A stretch of 64,000 nt of DNA from Splendidivirga corallicola (GCA_030442035.1 JAUJEA010000001.1:651559-715558), one strand, 5' to 3'. Positions 1-8,829 are shown, counted from the first letter of the stretch. Notes: generated from the sequence alone by a model not told the origin. Numbers and translations: made by a program.

Positions 1-267
1 GTTAACATGCGACCAGAATCTCACTTGGTCTTTCACAAACATTTGCCCCCTGTTTTTTACAAGAGGGCGGCCGTTAGCTGATACATATTTACCCAGTGTA
101 GTGCTCTTCCTTAGATAGTACCTGGCTATGACAATTCTCCAAATTCCTATGATGGTCTTTTGGAATAATTCCAGGTAAACACGCAGCCCGGAAGCTCCGT
201 GATTATCTCTTTTAATCTCTTCCAGCTTATTGCCAATTCTTTTCCTGATAATGCTAATCGCTGCCAT
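1..267 (-). CDS. Acyltransferase-like protein, N-terminal part (cut by window edge)
   Basis: An open frame of 89 codons runs from ATG at 267 off the left edge. It is read from the sequence directly. The start is basic and helical (AAISIIRKRIGNKLEEIKRD), followed by a hydrophobic or basic segment and then a GRPLVKNRG...VRFWSHVN stretch. That stretch resembles the entry into a left-handed beta-helix acyltransferase such as those that O-acetylate polysaccharides. The ATG lies 10 bases after the stop of the upstream glycosyltransferase, so it is the next gene of the leftward exopolysaccharide operon. An O-acetyltransferase role fits the context but is inference, because the hexapeptide repeats would lie outside the window. 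Confidence 0.5.
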   Translation of the reverse strand, partial: MAAISIIRKRIGNKLEEIKRDNHGASGLRVYLELFQKTIIGIWRIVIARYYLRKSTTLGKYVSANGRPLVKNRGQMFVKDQVRFWSHVN

Positions 268-277
268 AACACTAATT

Positions 278-1249
278 TTATATCTTTTGAAGCCTATGCT
301 GATAGGCTCCTGTTATATCAAATCCGTTTAAAGTATTTTTTATCAACCTGGGATTTTGTTTTACGTTGTCATGCCCAATGTTCCAGAAAACGCCTTTTAG
401 AAAGGTCTGCAACAACTTGAACTCAAACTTGATCAGATGCTTCAAAGTATTTTTTGGGATGGTCAGAAAAATGAAGAACAGAATACTAAGCAAACGCACC
501 AATCCCTTTGAATTTCTGCGCATAAAGATCAATCTGTTCCTGGCCATGTAATACGATTTCAATGGTGAGTTTTTACCAACAGACATGGATTCTTTATGAT
601 AAATCGTGGCATTGGCTACATACATCACCTTGTAACCAGCTCTTTTGATCATTTCGCACCAGTCATGCTCTTCATAGTAGAGAAAGAAAATGTCCGGCAT
701 TAAGCCCACTTCTTCAATTACTTTTAAAGGAACCATCATAGCAGCTCCGTGTCCCAGGGCGGTTTCCGTTGATGTATCAAATTGTCCCATGTCCTTTTCA
801 CCCCTTCCGCTTTTCTTACCTCGGCCTGTCAATGGGTTTATGCCACCCTCTCCTGCATACTGTATGATATTATCAGTACCATGATAAATAATCTTTGGGG
901 ATGCCATACCGAGGTTAGCATTATTCTCAAAAGCTTCTACAAGAGGTTCCAAAAATCCCGGATCTACCTCAGTGTCGTTGTTCAGAAAGAAAATATACTT
1001 TCCCTTTGCTTCTTTTACTCCTTCATTATTACCTCCTGCAAAACCCAGGTTTTGCTCGCACTTTATTAAATGAATATCAGGATTTGCCTCTTTAATTTTA
1101 TCCGGTTCATCCGAAGGTGAAGCATTGTCCACAATGATGATCTCAATATTCCGATAGGCACATTGTTTTATTGAATCGATCATCTGACATGTCAGGCCCG
1201 ATTGATTATAATTAACGGAAATAATTGAAACCAATGGTTGATTTTTCAT
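278..1249 (-). CDS. Family 2 glycosyltransferase
   Basis: The 323-residue protein opens with the GT-A nucleotide-sugar binding strand VSIISVNYNQSG and the IIIVDNASPSD motif. An FLNNDTEVDPGF segment follows and carries the metal-binding DxD equivalent. The later EEHDWCEMIKRAGYK segment is typical of rhamnosyltransferase-like GT2 enzymes. A hydrophobic segment near the C-terminus (VRLLSILFFIFLTIP) suggests association with the inner membrane. I chose ATG at 1249: the frame is open to a GTG at 1288, but that extension is polar and would overlap the upstream gene. The enzyme presumably adds a sugar, possibly rhamnose given the rfb genes in the locus, to the lipid-linked repeat unit. The donor is unknown. 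Confidence 0.85.
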   Translation of the reverse strand: MKNQPLVSIISVNYNQSGLTCQMIDSIKQCAYRNIEIIIVDNASPSDEPDKIKEANPDIHLIKCEQNLGFAGGNNEGVKEAKGKYIFFLNNDTEVDPGFLEPLVEAFENNANLGMASPKIIYHGTDNIIQYAGEGGINPLTGRGKKSGRGEKDMGQFDTSTETALGHGAAMMVPLKVIEEVGLMPDIFFLYYEEHDWCEMIKRAGYKVMYVANATIYHKESMSVGKNSPLKSYYMARNRLIFMRRNSKGLVRLLSILFFIFLTIPKNTLKHLIKFEFKLLQTFLKGVFWNIGHDNVKQNPRLIKNTLNGFDITGAYQHRLQKI

Positions 1250-1290
1250 AGCTATATTTTTTCTGCCCTGAGCATTTTCTTTCTGCACAT

Positions 1291-2769
1291 CTAAGCTTCT
1301 TCTGTTTCCTCTTCCTGCTTGGTTTTCTCAAGCCTCACTTCCTCTTCGATTTCCCATCTGGGTGCCATAAATACAAATACCCAGCTCATGTAGACAATGG
1401 CAGAAGTGGGCATCTGATTCTGTACTTCATTACCATAACTGGCAAATAATATCCCTGCAGACCCTGCTGTGAGCGCCATGAGTTTTTGTTTTAGGACCGG
1501 ATCTCGAATATTCCAAATAATACCGCTGGATTTACCCAGTACATACATTTGAATACCGAACCACAATAGAAAACCAACAATACCATATTCGGCCCACACC
1601 TTAACAAACAGGCTATCAGGTGGTATCTGTGATATGAATTTATGTTCATTGTATTTCACTCCCCAGGTACCTATAGTTCCAACTCCGGTTCCAAACGGAC
1701 GGGAGCTCAAATATTCCTTTAGTATATTTTGGTTCTTTAATCTTTCCTGAAAAGAAGCATCATTTGGATCCAGCGCCGTTCTTAACCTGACTATCTCCGC
1801 ATTTCCACTTCCTATGGAGGTAAATTTCAAAATGAAAAATGCTCCACCGCCAAAGATGGCCCCAATAATCAGGATCTTAATTTCTTTGGTCAAAATGAGA
1901 TATATAAAAACACCGGCAAAAACGACAAAGAGTGCCCCCCTAGTTCCGGAGATTAGCATACCGTAAAGAATAAGCAAGCCAATCCCACCGAATATGATCC
2001 TTTTAGTCCATGAAAATGGACCAAGTGCCAAAAGAACACTAATAAGGCCAACATGTGCCTGTGATGCTCCGAATTGTCCTGCATCACTATAAAACGAAAA
2101 AACTCTGAGCTTACCGAAGAGTACATGTGTTTTGGCGGCTCCGGCGTCAAGCCATCTTTGTTCCATTGGATCAACACCGAATAGGAATTGCCTGATCCCC
2201 CATAAGGTTCCTAAAGCAGAAATTCCAATAAAAATTAAGATGAAAGTGTCTAAATCCTTTTTTTTACGAAGCAACATGAAAGTCACAATGGTGACTAAAA
2301 ACCAATATAATCCGGCTGCACGAAAACCATAGAACCAACCCAAAGGACTGCCTCCATAAGGGTTGCCAAGTTCCAGTATGTTCAATATGAACCAAATGAG
2401 TGCAAGTGCACATAGATCATTTTTAACCGGGCTCCAATCGGTTTTTCTGAATCCCCCAAAAAATATGGCCAGAAAAGACAACACAAGAAGACCATCCATA
2501 CCCAAACCGTAGGGCACTCCGGGCACATATCTGCTTAATGCCGTTACAAAAAAGCAGTAGCACAAAAAAGATTTTATCCCAATCCTTGGGTTGAGAAATA
2601 AAATGGTCAGATAAGCCCCCGCAATGGGAAGTACTACCAGAAATATCGGGATCATCATGCCTTTTTTGGCAGTCATAAAACCAAACATCACAGCCATGAC
2701 CACAAATAAGATCGTGATCACAAAACCTTTTAGCTTCTCTGCTCCCGTTATTTTCTCAAAGTATGCCAA
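1291..2769 (-). CDS. O-antigen ligase/polymerase-family membrane protein (Wzy-like)
   Basis: The 492 residues contain about ten to twelve hydrophobic segments with a large extracytoplasmic loop between residues of roughly 310 and 390 that includes SSRPFGTGVGTIGTWG. This is the layout of the Wzy_C / O-antigen ligase family, which polymerises or transfers lipid-linked sugar units at the periplasmic face. The C-terminal tail is strongly acidic and cytoplasmic (EEETEEA). The start is a TTG immediately after the TAA stop of the flippase and in the same frame, so the two frames are separated by exactly one stop codon. Translational coupling is likely. A later ATG (near residue 25) would remove part of the first membrane segment. 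Within a locus that also has Wzx and a Wzc-like protein, polymerase is the better reading than ligase. Confidence 0.8.
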   Translation of the reverse strand: MAYFEKITGAEKLKGFVITILFVVMAVMFGFMTAKKGMMIPIFLVVLPIAGAYLTILFLNPRIGIKSFLCYCFFVTALSRYVPGVPYGLGMDGLLVLSFLAIFFGGFRKTDWSPVKNDLCALALIWFILNILELGNPYGGSPLGWFYGFRAAGLYWFLVTIVTFMLLRKKKDLDTFILIFIGISALGTLWGIRQFLFGVDPMEQRWLDAGAAKTHVLFGKLRVFSFYSDAGQFGASQAHVGLISVLLALGPFSWTKRIIFGGIGLLILYGMLISGTRGALFVVFAGVFIYLILTKEIKILIIGAIFGGGAFFILKFTSIGSGNAEIVRLRTALDPNDASFQERLKNQNILKEYLSSRPFGTGVGTIGTWGVKYNEHKFISQIPPDSLFVKVWAEYGIVGFLLWFGIQMYVLGKSSGIIWNIRDPVLKQKLMALTAGSAGILFASYGNEVQNQMPTSAIVYMSWVFVFMAPRWEIEEEVRLEKTKQEEETEEA

Positions 2770-4110
2770 TTAAATTTTGCTTTTAGTAAACAAAGTGCCA
2801 AAGTATGTTTTGTAAGTTCCATAACATTCCTGCCAGCCGGTTCTGAGTATATCGAAGAAATCAACTGAAATTTCTCTTTTCAGGAACCTGAACCCCATGA
2901 CTACACCCACCAGCACGTTAAGAATGGTAACCAGGGCAACGAGCCATAATTCTTCAAATAACATGATTACCAGGATGTCACCCATTATATTCGCACCTGC
3001 CATCCAGATCACTTTGATCAGATTGTACTTCGGCCTATTGATGGCATCAAGCGTAACACCGGTAAATCGATCTATGGAGAGAAACAAACCATATATGCAG
3101 AATATTCTGAAAATATTTGCCGATTCCAGGTATTTCTCACCACCGGCCAATAGCACTAATTCCTCTGCAAAAAGGAAAGCCATAACCATAAATGGGATGA
3201 ATAAAACAGTAAGAATGCCGGCATACTGCCTGAATATCTGTTCGACATTCTTTTTGCGATTCTGATTACTGGCCGCAGCCAGTTTGGGCAATGCCGTAGA
3301 AACAAGGCTCCGCAACGGCATTTCTATCAATTCCGTCAATCTGAGTGGAACACTGTATAAGGCAACGAACACCGGTCCCAAAAAAATACTGATCAAAAAG
3401 GTGTCTGCATTTTTGAGGAGATTTGTGCCAATCAGTGTGCCCAGGCTATATTTTCCAAAACCGAAGAGCTTGTTGATGTCATTTTTATTACTCTTGCTCA
3501 GAAAACTTAGACCAGACCATCCTTTGATCATCACTACAAATGAAATAAGGCAATTGCTGGCTATATGCATTATGACAATTGACTCAACTGATAATCTGAA
3601 ATACAGGTTGGAAAGTACTAATGATAAAAAGAACCCTGAACTCCATAATCTTATCCCCAGGATTTTATCAAATTTTTGCTCTGCCTGAAATATCCATGCA
3701 GCATAATTCAATGGTAGAATGGCTATGGACAAAAATGGATACCATTTAAAAAACAGGGTCAGCCCGAAAGTTTCGATGGGTACAGGAAACATCAGAAAGA
3801 TCAGGTAGACCAGCGTTGCTAACGAAAAAGTTATGATGAGGCTTAAGGTCCAGCTTGAGCCTACAATACGTTTCTTATTGGGCAAATCAGTTCCTGACAA
3901 GAATTTCACCAAGGCGCTGCTGATCACACCTTCTTTGAACATTTCCACAAATGAGTATCCTGTGAGGTACAACACCCATTGTCCGAAATCAGCCTTATCA
4001 TAAACCCTGGCAATCGTCATGAAAGTCACCAAACCGAAAAGCGCAGCGAAGCCATGTGTAGCCAGTGCTAAAAAATGCCTGTTCTCTATTATTTTCTTTA
4101 CCAAAGACAT
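2770..4110 (-). CDS. Polysaccharide flippase (Wzx-like, MOP superfamily)
   Basis: The 446-residue protein has about twelve to fourteen membrane segments and the N-terminal layout of oligosaccharide flippases, with GFAALFGLVTFMTIARVYDK followed by QWVLYLTGYSFVEM. These proteins move undecaprenyl-linked repeat units from the cytoplasmic to the periplasmic face. The length matches the family. The ATG at 4110 overlaps the stop of the chain-length gene by one base (TAATG), and its own TAA is followed directly by the polymerase start. It therefore sits in the tightest part of the leftward export operon, between chain-length control and polymerisation, as expected for a Wzx/Wzy pathway. Confidence 0.85.
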   Translation of the reverse strand: MSLVKKIIENRHFLALATHGFAALFGLVTFMTIARVYDKADFGQWVLYLTGYSFVEMFKEGVISSALVKFLSGTDLPNKKRIVGSSWTLSLIITFSLATLVYLIFLMFPVPIETFGLTLFFKWYPFLSIAILPLNYAAWIFQAEQKFDKILGIRLWSSGFFLSLVLSNLYFRLSVESIVIMHIASNCLISFVVMIKGWSGLSFLSKSNKNDINKLFGFGKYSLGTLIGTNLLKNADTFLISIFLGPVFVALYSVPLRLTELIEMPLRSLVSTALPKLAAASNQNRKKNVEQIFRQYAGILTVLFIPFMVMAFLFAEELVLLAGGEKYLESANIFRIFCIYGLFLSIDRFTGVTLDAINRPKYNLIKVIWMAGANIMGDILVIMLFEELWLVALVTILNVLVGVVMGFRFLKREISVDFFDILRTGWQECYGTYKTYFGTLFTKSKI

Positions 4111-6326
4111 TAGAAATGTTTTCTTGATCTGAATTCAAACTTGGCCCATCGTTTCACTGTTCTTCGCAGCCAACCTCTCCTTTTAGGGATTTCTCCTATA
4201 ATCGATTCCAGACTCTCTATCTTGACACCATTAAGTATCGCTTTGGGCGTATGGTCTACTATATCATTGTAGGTCTCAAATGTTGTTGTATCAGCATGAT
4301 TCCATTTTCTGTTGGATCTCAGCACCATCAGTGACTGGTCCATATTTTTGATAAAATCAATGGGATAATCAAAATGCAGTAATGCGGGTATCTCAAAAAT
4401 GGCTAAATCATAAGCATTAGATCTTATTTTATGGCTTCTGTATAGTTTTTCCGTTGAGGTCAGTTCATAAAATGATTGATCAACTTCATAAATCAAGCAA
4501 TCATTTTCACATAATTCCTTGATTGAAACATCTCCCAGATTAGGCCCCACATAAAGAACTTTATGATTCCTGTTTCTTAGTTTTTCCACAATAAAACTGG
4601 ACAAGGTCGTTTTTCCCTCCCCTCTTCTGTTGCTAATCACGGCCACGTTGATAGGGCCATTTTTAGACCGGATATCATACGTTTCCAGTTTGATGCTTTG
4701 GCTGATCTGCTCAATAAGCCTGTTATTAACATACTCAAAATCAACAGCGCTCTTTCGATTATTTATTTTTGGGTAAGCTCCAGCCAGTTTCAGACCGGTT
4801 TGGTCTTCGGCCCTTGATGGATACTTTATCGTGCTATCCAGGAATTCCATGGCAACCACAATTCCCAATGTAAAAACGAATCCTCCAAACCCACCAACAA
4901 TTACAATGATCATCCTGGCTGAAGCCTTCGTCTTGGTAGGATAGAACGGGGCATCGATTACCTTCAAATTCGAAGATAATTCGATATTTTGTTGTTTTAA
5001 TTTACTTTGGTTCAGGCTATGGACCATAGAGAGGTATTCCTGCTCCGAGACCTCTATTTCCCTTTCTATTCTTTTCAGCTCTGCTCCAAGCGGAGCCATT
5101 CTGCTGTAGATATCAGCAAATTCCTTTTTTCTTTTTCTCAACACCTGCATCGTGGCATTACTTTCATCAATACCAATGGCATTGTTGATCCATCTCTCCA
5201 ATAAACCTTCCACAGGCAATCCGGATGTTGAATTGGTTTGGCGGTAAAGGTCATTTACAATACCTTGCAGGGCCTTTTTAGTATTTTGAGCCTGATCTTT
5301 CAATCTTCTTAATTCGAAATTCTTACGGATGGCCGGTGTTATGGTATCGATGGGATTGATCTCTCGGATCGCTATGTTCGAGACAATATCTGACAGCTCA
5401 TTACGCTTTTGTAGTACCTCCTGGCTGTTTAGAATAAATCGCTCACGTTCACCTAGTTTTGCATTAATACTGTTCATACTGGCTTGCGCGGCTGCAAGTG
5501 CTATTTCCTGATCATTATATTCTTTGTCTAATTTTTCCTTCTCTGCCGAAATAAAACGTGTTTGCTCGTAGTAGTTAATGATGTTGTTGTCTTTCCTGAA
5601 TTTTAGCAACGCCCGCTCTGCGGCGTCGAGCCGGTCATGTGCCAAAGCTGTTTGTGTTTTGAAATAATTTACCACAGTGCCTGTTTCTGCCTCTTTCAGT
5701 TTTCGATATTTATTAATGAACACCTCTGTAAATATTTCCAATGTGTTTTTACAAATACTCTGATCTTCAGAGGTGTAATCAGCCTTGACCAAATCGCTAT
5801 TTCCTACCCTGCTGATACTTACTTTGGTAATGGCATCAATAGAATAAAATTTATGAATGGAGTTTAGCAAATGGAATATGGCGTTGCTGTCGCTCTGTAT
5901 TTTATAGTTAAGGACATTCGTGAGAGTTTTCTCGTAAGATTTAGGGTCTCTGAGTTTTTCTCTTAACTCAGGGGACAATAAGTTTTGGAATTCAAAAAAT
6001 GATTTGGGAGAAACATATCTTGGATCAGGCTCATCCAACATTAAATGATTTGCAATAAGCCTTATGGCCACTTCTTCTCTTGTTTCTCTTGATTTTGTGA
6101 TGTTTAGCAGATTATCAAAAGCCATAGCCGTGTTAAAGAAATCTGCTTTGTTATTACCTTCAATGGTATAGCCTGAAGCAAAGCCGGTATAAATGGTAGT
6201 GCTCGATGTATAAGTCTTTATTTCATTCCGGGTTAGTAAAAAAATAGTTGTACTCAGTACGACAGGTACTGCAATGAGTATTTTCAGATTATTAAGGATC
6301 AGACGAATAAAATCAACGAGTGTCAT
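4110..6326 (-). CDS. Wzc/GumC-like chain-length protein with degenerate kinase domain
   Basis: The 738-residue protein has a Wzz-type arrangement. A membrane segment lies at about residues 16-31, a long periplasmic coiled-coil region covers about 190-450, a proline-containing motif VIDAPFYPTK sits near 457-465, and a second membrane segment at about 472-492. The cytoplasmic end (about 555-715) is the fold of a bacterial tyrosine kinase with a clear Walker A, RRGEGKTT at 567-574. The expected Walker A-prime acidic residues are absent (VLYVGPNLGD), and the Walker B strand reads LAIFEIPA, with Glu where Asp is usual. The tail is basic (KRRGWLRRTVKRW) rather than tyrosine-rich, so autophosphorylation as in Wzc looks unlikely. 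It probably controls chain length and links polymerisation to export. Start and stop are both in TAATG overlaps with neighbours. Confidence 0.85.
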   Translation of the reverse strand: MTLVDFIRLILNNLKILIAVPVVLSTTIFLLTRNEIKTYTSSTTIYTGFASGYTIEGNNKADFFNTAMAFDNLLNITKSRETREEVAIRLIANHLMLDEPDPRYVSPKSFFEFQNLLSPELREKLRDPKSYEKTLTNVLNYKIQSDSNAIFHLLNSIHKFYSIDAITKVSISRVGNSDLVKADYTSEDQSICKNTLEIFTEVFINKYRKLKEAETGTVVNYFKTQTALAHDRLDAAERALLKFRKDNNIINYYEQTRFISAEKEKLDKEYNDQEIALAAAQASMNSINAKLGERERFILNSQEVLQKRNELSDIVSNIAIREINPIDTITPAIRKNFELRRLKDQAQNTKKALQGIVNDLYRQTNSTSGLPVEGLLERWINNAIGIDESNATMQVLRKRKKEFADIYSRMAPLGAELKRIEREIEVSEQEYLSMVHSLNQSKLKQQNIELSSNLKVIDAPFYPTKTKASARMIIVIVGGFGGFVFTLGIVVAMEFLDSTIKYPSRAEDQTGLKLAGAYPKINNRKSAVDFEYVNNRLIEQISQSIKLETYDIRSKNGPINVAVISNRRGEGKTTLSSFIVEKLRNRNHKVLYVGPNLGDVSIKELCENDCLIYEVDQSFYELTSTEKLYRSHKIRSNAYDLAIFEIPALLHFDYPIDFIKNMDQSLMVLRSNRKWNHADTTTFETYNDIVDHTPKAILNGVKIESLESIIGEIPKRRGWLRRTVKRWAKFEFRSRKHF

Positions 6327-7111
6327 TAATTGTTCTTTTTAAGTAGACTATCCACAGCAATACCTGTCAATTCGCTTAGCCTGTACATTGACATCTCGAG
6401 TTTTACTTTGCCCGCCTCAAAATCAGCAAAGGATTTGGTATGAAGATCAATTGCGTTGGTCATCTCCTTTACTTCCAAATCACCCTGGACAAACTGGTTT
6501 CTGGCCATTTGTAAATTCAAGGAGGCTGATTCCTGATTTGAGGCAAAAAGATCCAATAATTTTTTATTGAGAAGACACTCATGATAAAGTGCTACAATCT
6601 GTTCCTTTAGATCATTTTCAAATTGTTCTCTGGCCAATTCAGCCTTGGTGATATCCAGGTTTACCTTCTTTATTTTATGCTTTCTGTTGAGAATATCGGC
6701 AAGGCTTACATTAAGCCTTGCTCCTAAGGAGTAAATAGCACTTTCTGAAAATCTGATGGAATTGTTGAGATCGGAGGTTGTTGTCTCTGAACTGCTAAAG
6801 CTGGCATTAGTCCCGTATGAATAACTTCCTGTGAAGCTTATTGCTTTTAATATATTGAATCGTTCTTCAGCAAGTGTGATTTTGCGTTGTTTTAGATCTG
6901 CCTCATAATCTTTCATCAATAAAGATCGCTGCAGTGCTGAATCAATCAACTGCGCTACCGGAAGTAGTTCAAAATCTTCATCGATGTTTTCTCGGTCATT
7001 TTCCGGGGAAAGAATTAGTTGGCTCTGACCAAAGGCATGAAATTGAATGGCAATGAAAATTACCCACAATATCCAAAAACTCCACCCACCCAATTGATTG
7101 ATCAACGTCAT
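6326..7111 (-). CDS. Half-length TolC-family outer membrane protein
   Basis: The 261 residues begin with a signal-peptide-like segment ending near HAFGQS. Then comes a helix-strand-helix pattern of the TolC family: VAQLIDSALQRSLLMKDYEADLKQRK and a second coiled helix before AISFTGSYSYG, an extended Ser/Thr-rich strand region, a second strand (YSLGARLNVSLADI), and two more long helices. This is only one of the two repeats present in a standard TolC of 420-500 residues. The frame has normal boundaries, with TAATG overlaps on both sides, so it is not an obvious truncation. In this operon it takes the place of a Wza-type exporter. A role in moving polymer across the outer membrane is inference. 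Assembly would need about twice the usual number of subunits. Confidence 0.75.
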   Translation of the reverse strand: MTLINQLGGWSFWILWVIFIAIQFHAFGQSQLILSPENDRENIDEDFELLPVAQLIDSALQRSLLMKDYEADLKQRKITLAEERFNILKAISFTGSYSYGTNASFSSSETTTSDLNNSIRFSESAIYSLGARLNVSLADILNRKHKIKKVNLDITKAELAREQFENDLKEQIVALYHECLLNKKLLDLFASNQESASLNLQMARNQFVQGDLEVKEMTNAIDLHTKSFADFEAGKVKLEMSMYRLSELTGIAVDSLLKKNN

Positions 7112-8283
7112 TACACATTTTCTTTCTGGAACAGTGCGGGAACTGTTTTACATATTAGCTGTAAATCCTTGATAAAAGAATGGTCCCTTGCATATTGATT
7201 GTCCAAACTTTTCCTTTCTTCTTCTGACATCTCTGCTCTTCCACGCTTGGAAACCTGCCATAAACCTGTAATCCCGGCCGGAGCATTAAAACGCTCTGTC
7301 CATGCGTCTGAAGTGAGTTGTTCCGCTTCATATAATGGAAGTGGCCTATTCCCGACAATAGACATATCACCTTTTAAAACATTGATCAATTGAGGCAATT
7401 CATCAATGCTTGTTTTACGGATAAACTGGCCTACTTTTGTAATCCTGGGATCATCTTTAATCTTTAGAAAAGCACTGGATTGAGAGGATCTCTTGTGCAG
7501 GCTAAATAATCGTTCACATATTTCTTTACCATCCAGGTAGAGTAAAGGAGAACAGGCACGTCCTAACCTTTCACATTCTTCACAGTGATAGCCATTGGTC
7601 GTATTACTTGATTCGGTCCCCTGGTCATATTGATTCAGATGTTTTAAATCTTTTAACCGTGCATCTGCATCAACATACATTGATCGAAGCTTATAAAAAT
7701 CAAAAACACTGTAACCTGTCCCCACACGCTTTGATACATAATAAATCGGACCTTTTGATTCCAATCTTATCAGCAAAGCGGTGATAATCAGTATAGGTGA
7801 AATCAACAATAATATGGCTGATGCCACGGCAATATCAAAGATTCTTTTTGCCAAAGGTATTCTGAATTTTTTCCTTTCTTTAGCCTCTGTTTTAGCCTTA
7901 AAGCTTTTCTGGAAATCCAGCAAGAAATTAACTCTGAATAAAGAATCTTCATAGGAAATGGGTCTGATAAAAATATCATCAATGCCTTTTTCCAATGCTT
8001 TGAGCTTGATGTCCTGGTTAATGGTATTGGTAAGCAATATATACAAGATGTCAGAACACCTTTTTTCATTTCGTAAGGCATCATGAAATTGAAAGCCGGA
8101 TATGCCTGCCAGATTCAGTTCTGATATAACTACATTGGGTAACGCTTTACAATTGCTTAAATAATCAATTGCTCCTATACCGTTTTCTTCTTTGTGAAAC
8201 TCAAAGAATTCTCCCCAGGCTTCCATCAGGTCATTGTATAAAGCATGATCCTCTCCTACATACAAAATTTGCCTCAAACTCAT
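7111..8283 (-). CDS. Receiver-domain/phosphoglycosyl transferase fusion (initiating sugar transferase)
   Basis: Residues about 5-115 have a response-regulator receiver fold. The usual phosphoacceptor Asp is Glu (ISELNLAG, E55) and the conserved Lys is Arg (IFIRPIS), so normal phosphorylation is doubtful. Residues about 140-390 form a bacterial sugar transferase of the WbaP/EpsL type: one membrane segment at 151-172, the FYKLRSM motif, DDPRITKVG, the catalytic Asp-Glu pair in SIDELPQL (294-295), and the C-terminal NAPAGITGLWQVSKRG block. Such enzymes transfer a sugar phosphate to undecaprenyl phosphate and start repeat-unit synthesis. Between residues about 205 and 275 lies an extra segment with four cysteines (C234, C237, C244, C256) that could bind a metal. 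The gene directly follows a stand-alone response regulator, which suggests signal-controlled initiation. Confidence 0.88.
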   Translation of the reverse strand: MSLRQILYVGEDHALYNDLMEAWGEFFEFHKEENGIGAIDYLSNCKALPNVVISELNLAGISGFQFHDALRNEKRCSDILYILLTNTINQDIKLKALEKGIDDIFIRPISYEDSLFRVNFLLDFQKSFKAKTEAKERKKFRIPLAKRIFDIAVASAILLLISPILIITALLIRLESKGPIYYVSKRVGTGYSVFDFYKLRSMYVDADARLKDLKHLNQYDQGTESSNTTNGYHCEECERLGRACSPLLYLDGKEICERLFSLHKRSSQSSAFLKIKDDPRITKVGQFIRKTSIDELPQLINVLKGDMSIVGNRPLPLYEAEQLTSDAWTERFNAPAGITGLWQVSKRGRAEMSEEERKSLDNQYARDHSFIKDLQLICKTVPALFQKENV

Positions 8284-8300
8284 GGTATATACTTAAGAGA

Positions 8301-8717
8301 TTATTGCTGATTACCTGTAATTGTTTGATAATGATCTGTTACCCGATAAAAAATGTTCTCTATTCTTACCATGAGTTCCTCAGGATTAAAAGGTTTGACC
8401 AAATAATCATCCGCACCGAGCTTCAAACATTTTATCCTCTCGTTGCTATTCTCCAATCCCGAAAGCATTAAAATGGGAACATTCCTGAAATACCCGCTGC
8501 TTCGAACATTCTTAATGAATTCATAGCCGTCTAAGTTGGGCATCACAATATCCACGATGATAAAATCAGGAATGTTACCGCTCTGCATCCATTTCAATGC
8601 TTCCAGTCCATCTTCCTTTGTTACAACATCATACTTCGCTCCCAGGAAGTTTTCCAGAAGCATTCTTATTCCCTCGTCGTCATCTGCAACAAGTATCTTC
8701 CTTTTTTTATTGGTCAT
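8301..8717 (-). CDS. Single-domain response regulator (CheY-like)
   Basis: The 138-residue protein is a single receiver domain without an output domain. In the numbering that starts at the upstream ATG (8729), the acidic triad is D16-D18 (VADDDEG), the phosphoacceptor is D60 (FIIVDIVMP), the switch residue is Ser in MLSG, and the conserved lysine is K112 (YLVKPF). All key residues are intact, in contrast to the receiver half of its neighbour. ATG at 8717 or 8729 are both possible; I prefer 8717, just before NKKRKILVADD. It is the first gene after a good Bacteroidota-type promoter and probably passes a phosphorylation signal to the exopolysaccharide machinery. The cognate kinase is not in the window. 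Confidence 0.88.
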   Translation of the reverse strand: MTNKKRKILVADDDEGIRMLLENFLGAKYDVVTKEDGLEALKWMQSGNIPDFIIVDIVMPNLDGYEFIKNVRSSGYFRNVPILMLSGLENSNERIKCLKLGADDYLVKPFNPEELMVRIENIFYRVTDHYQTITGNQQ

Positions 8718-8798
8718 GTTCGAAATCATTAAAATTTATAATAAAATCGCCGGATTTAACACCGATCTAAAGGGTTGATTTATTGAACAGTGTTTATT

Positions 8799-8829
8799 CA
8801 AATTTAGGGGCTGGTCCACGCGTTTTCAA
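8799..8829 (-). promoter_or_regulatory. Bacteroidota-type promoter of the leftward polysaccharide operon
   Basis: On the minus strand TAAATTTG (8806 to 8799) matches the -7 consensus TAnnTTTG. A TTG (8829 to 8827) lies 20 bases upstream, in place for the -33 element. The predicted leader before the response regulator ATG is about 75 bases. Confidence 0.55.
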
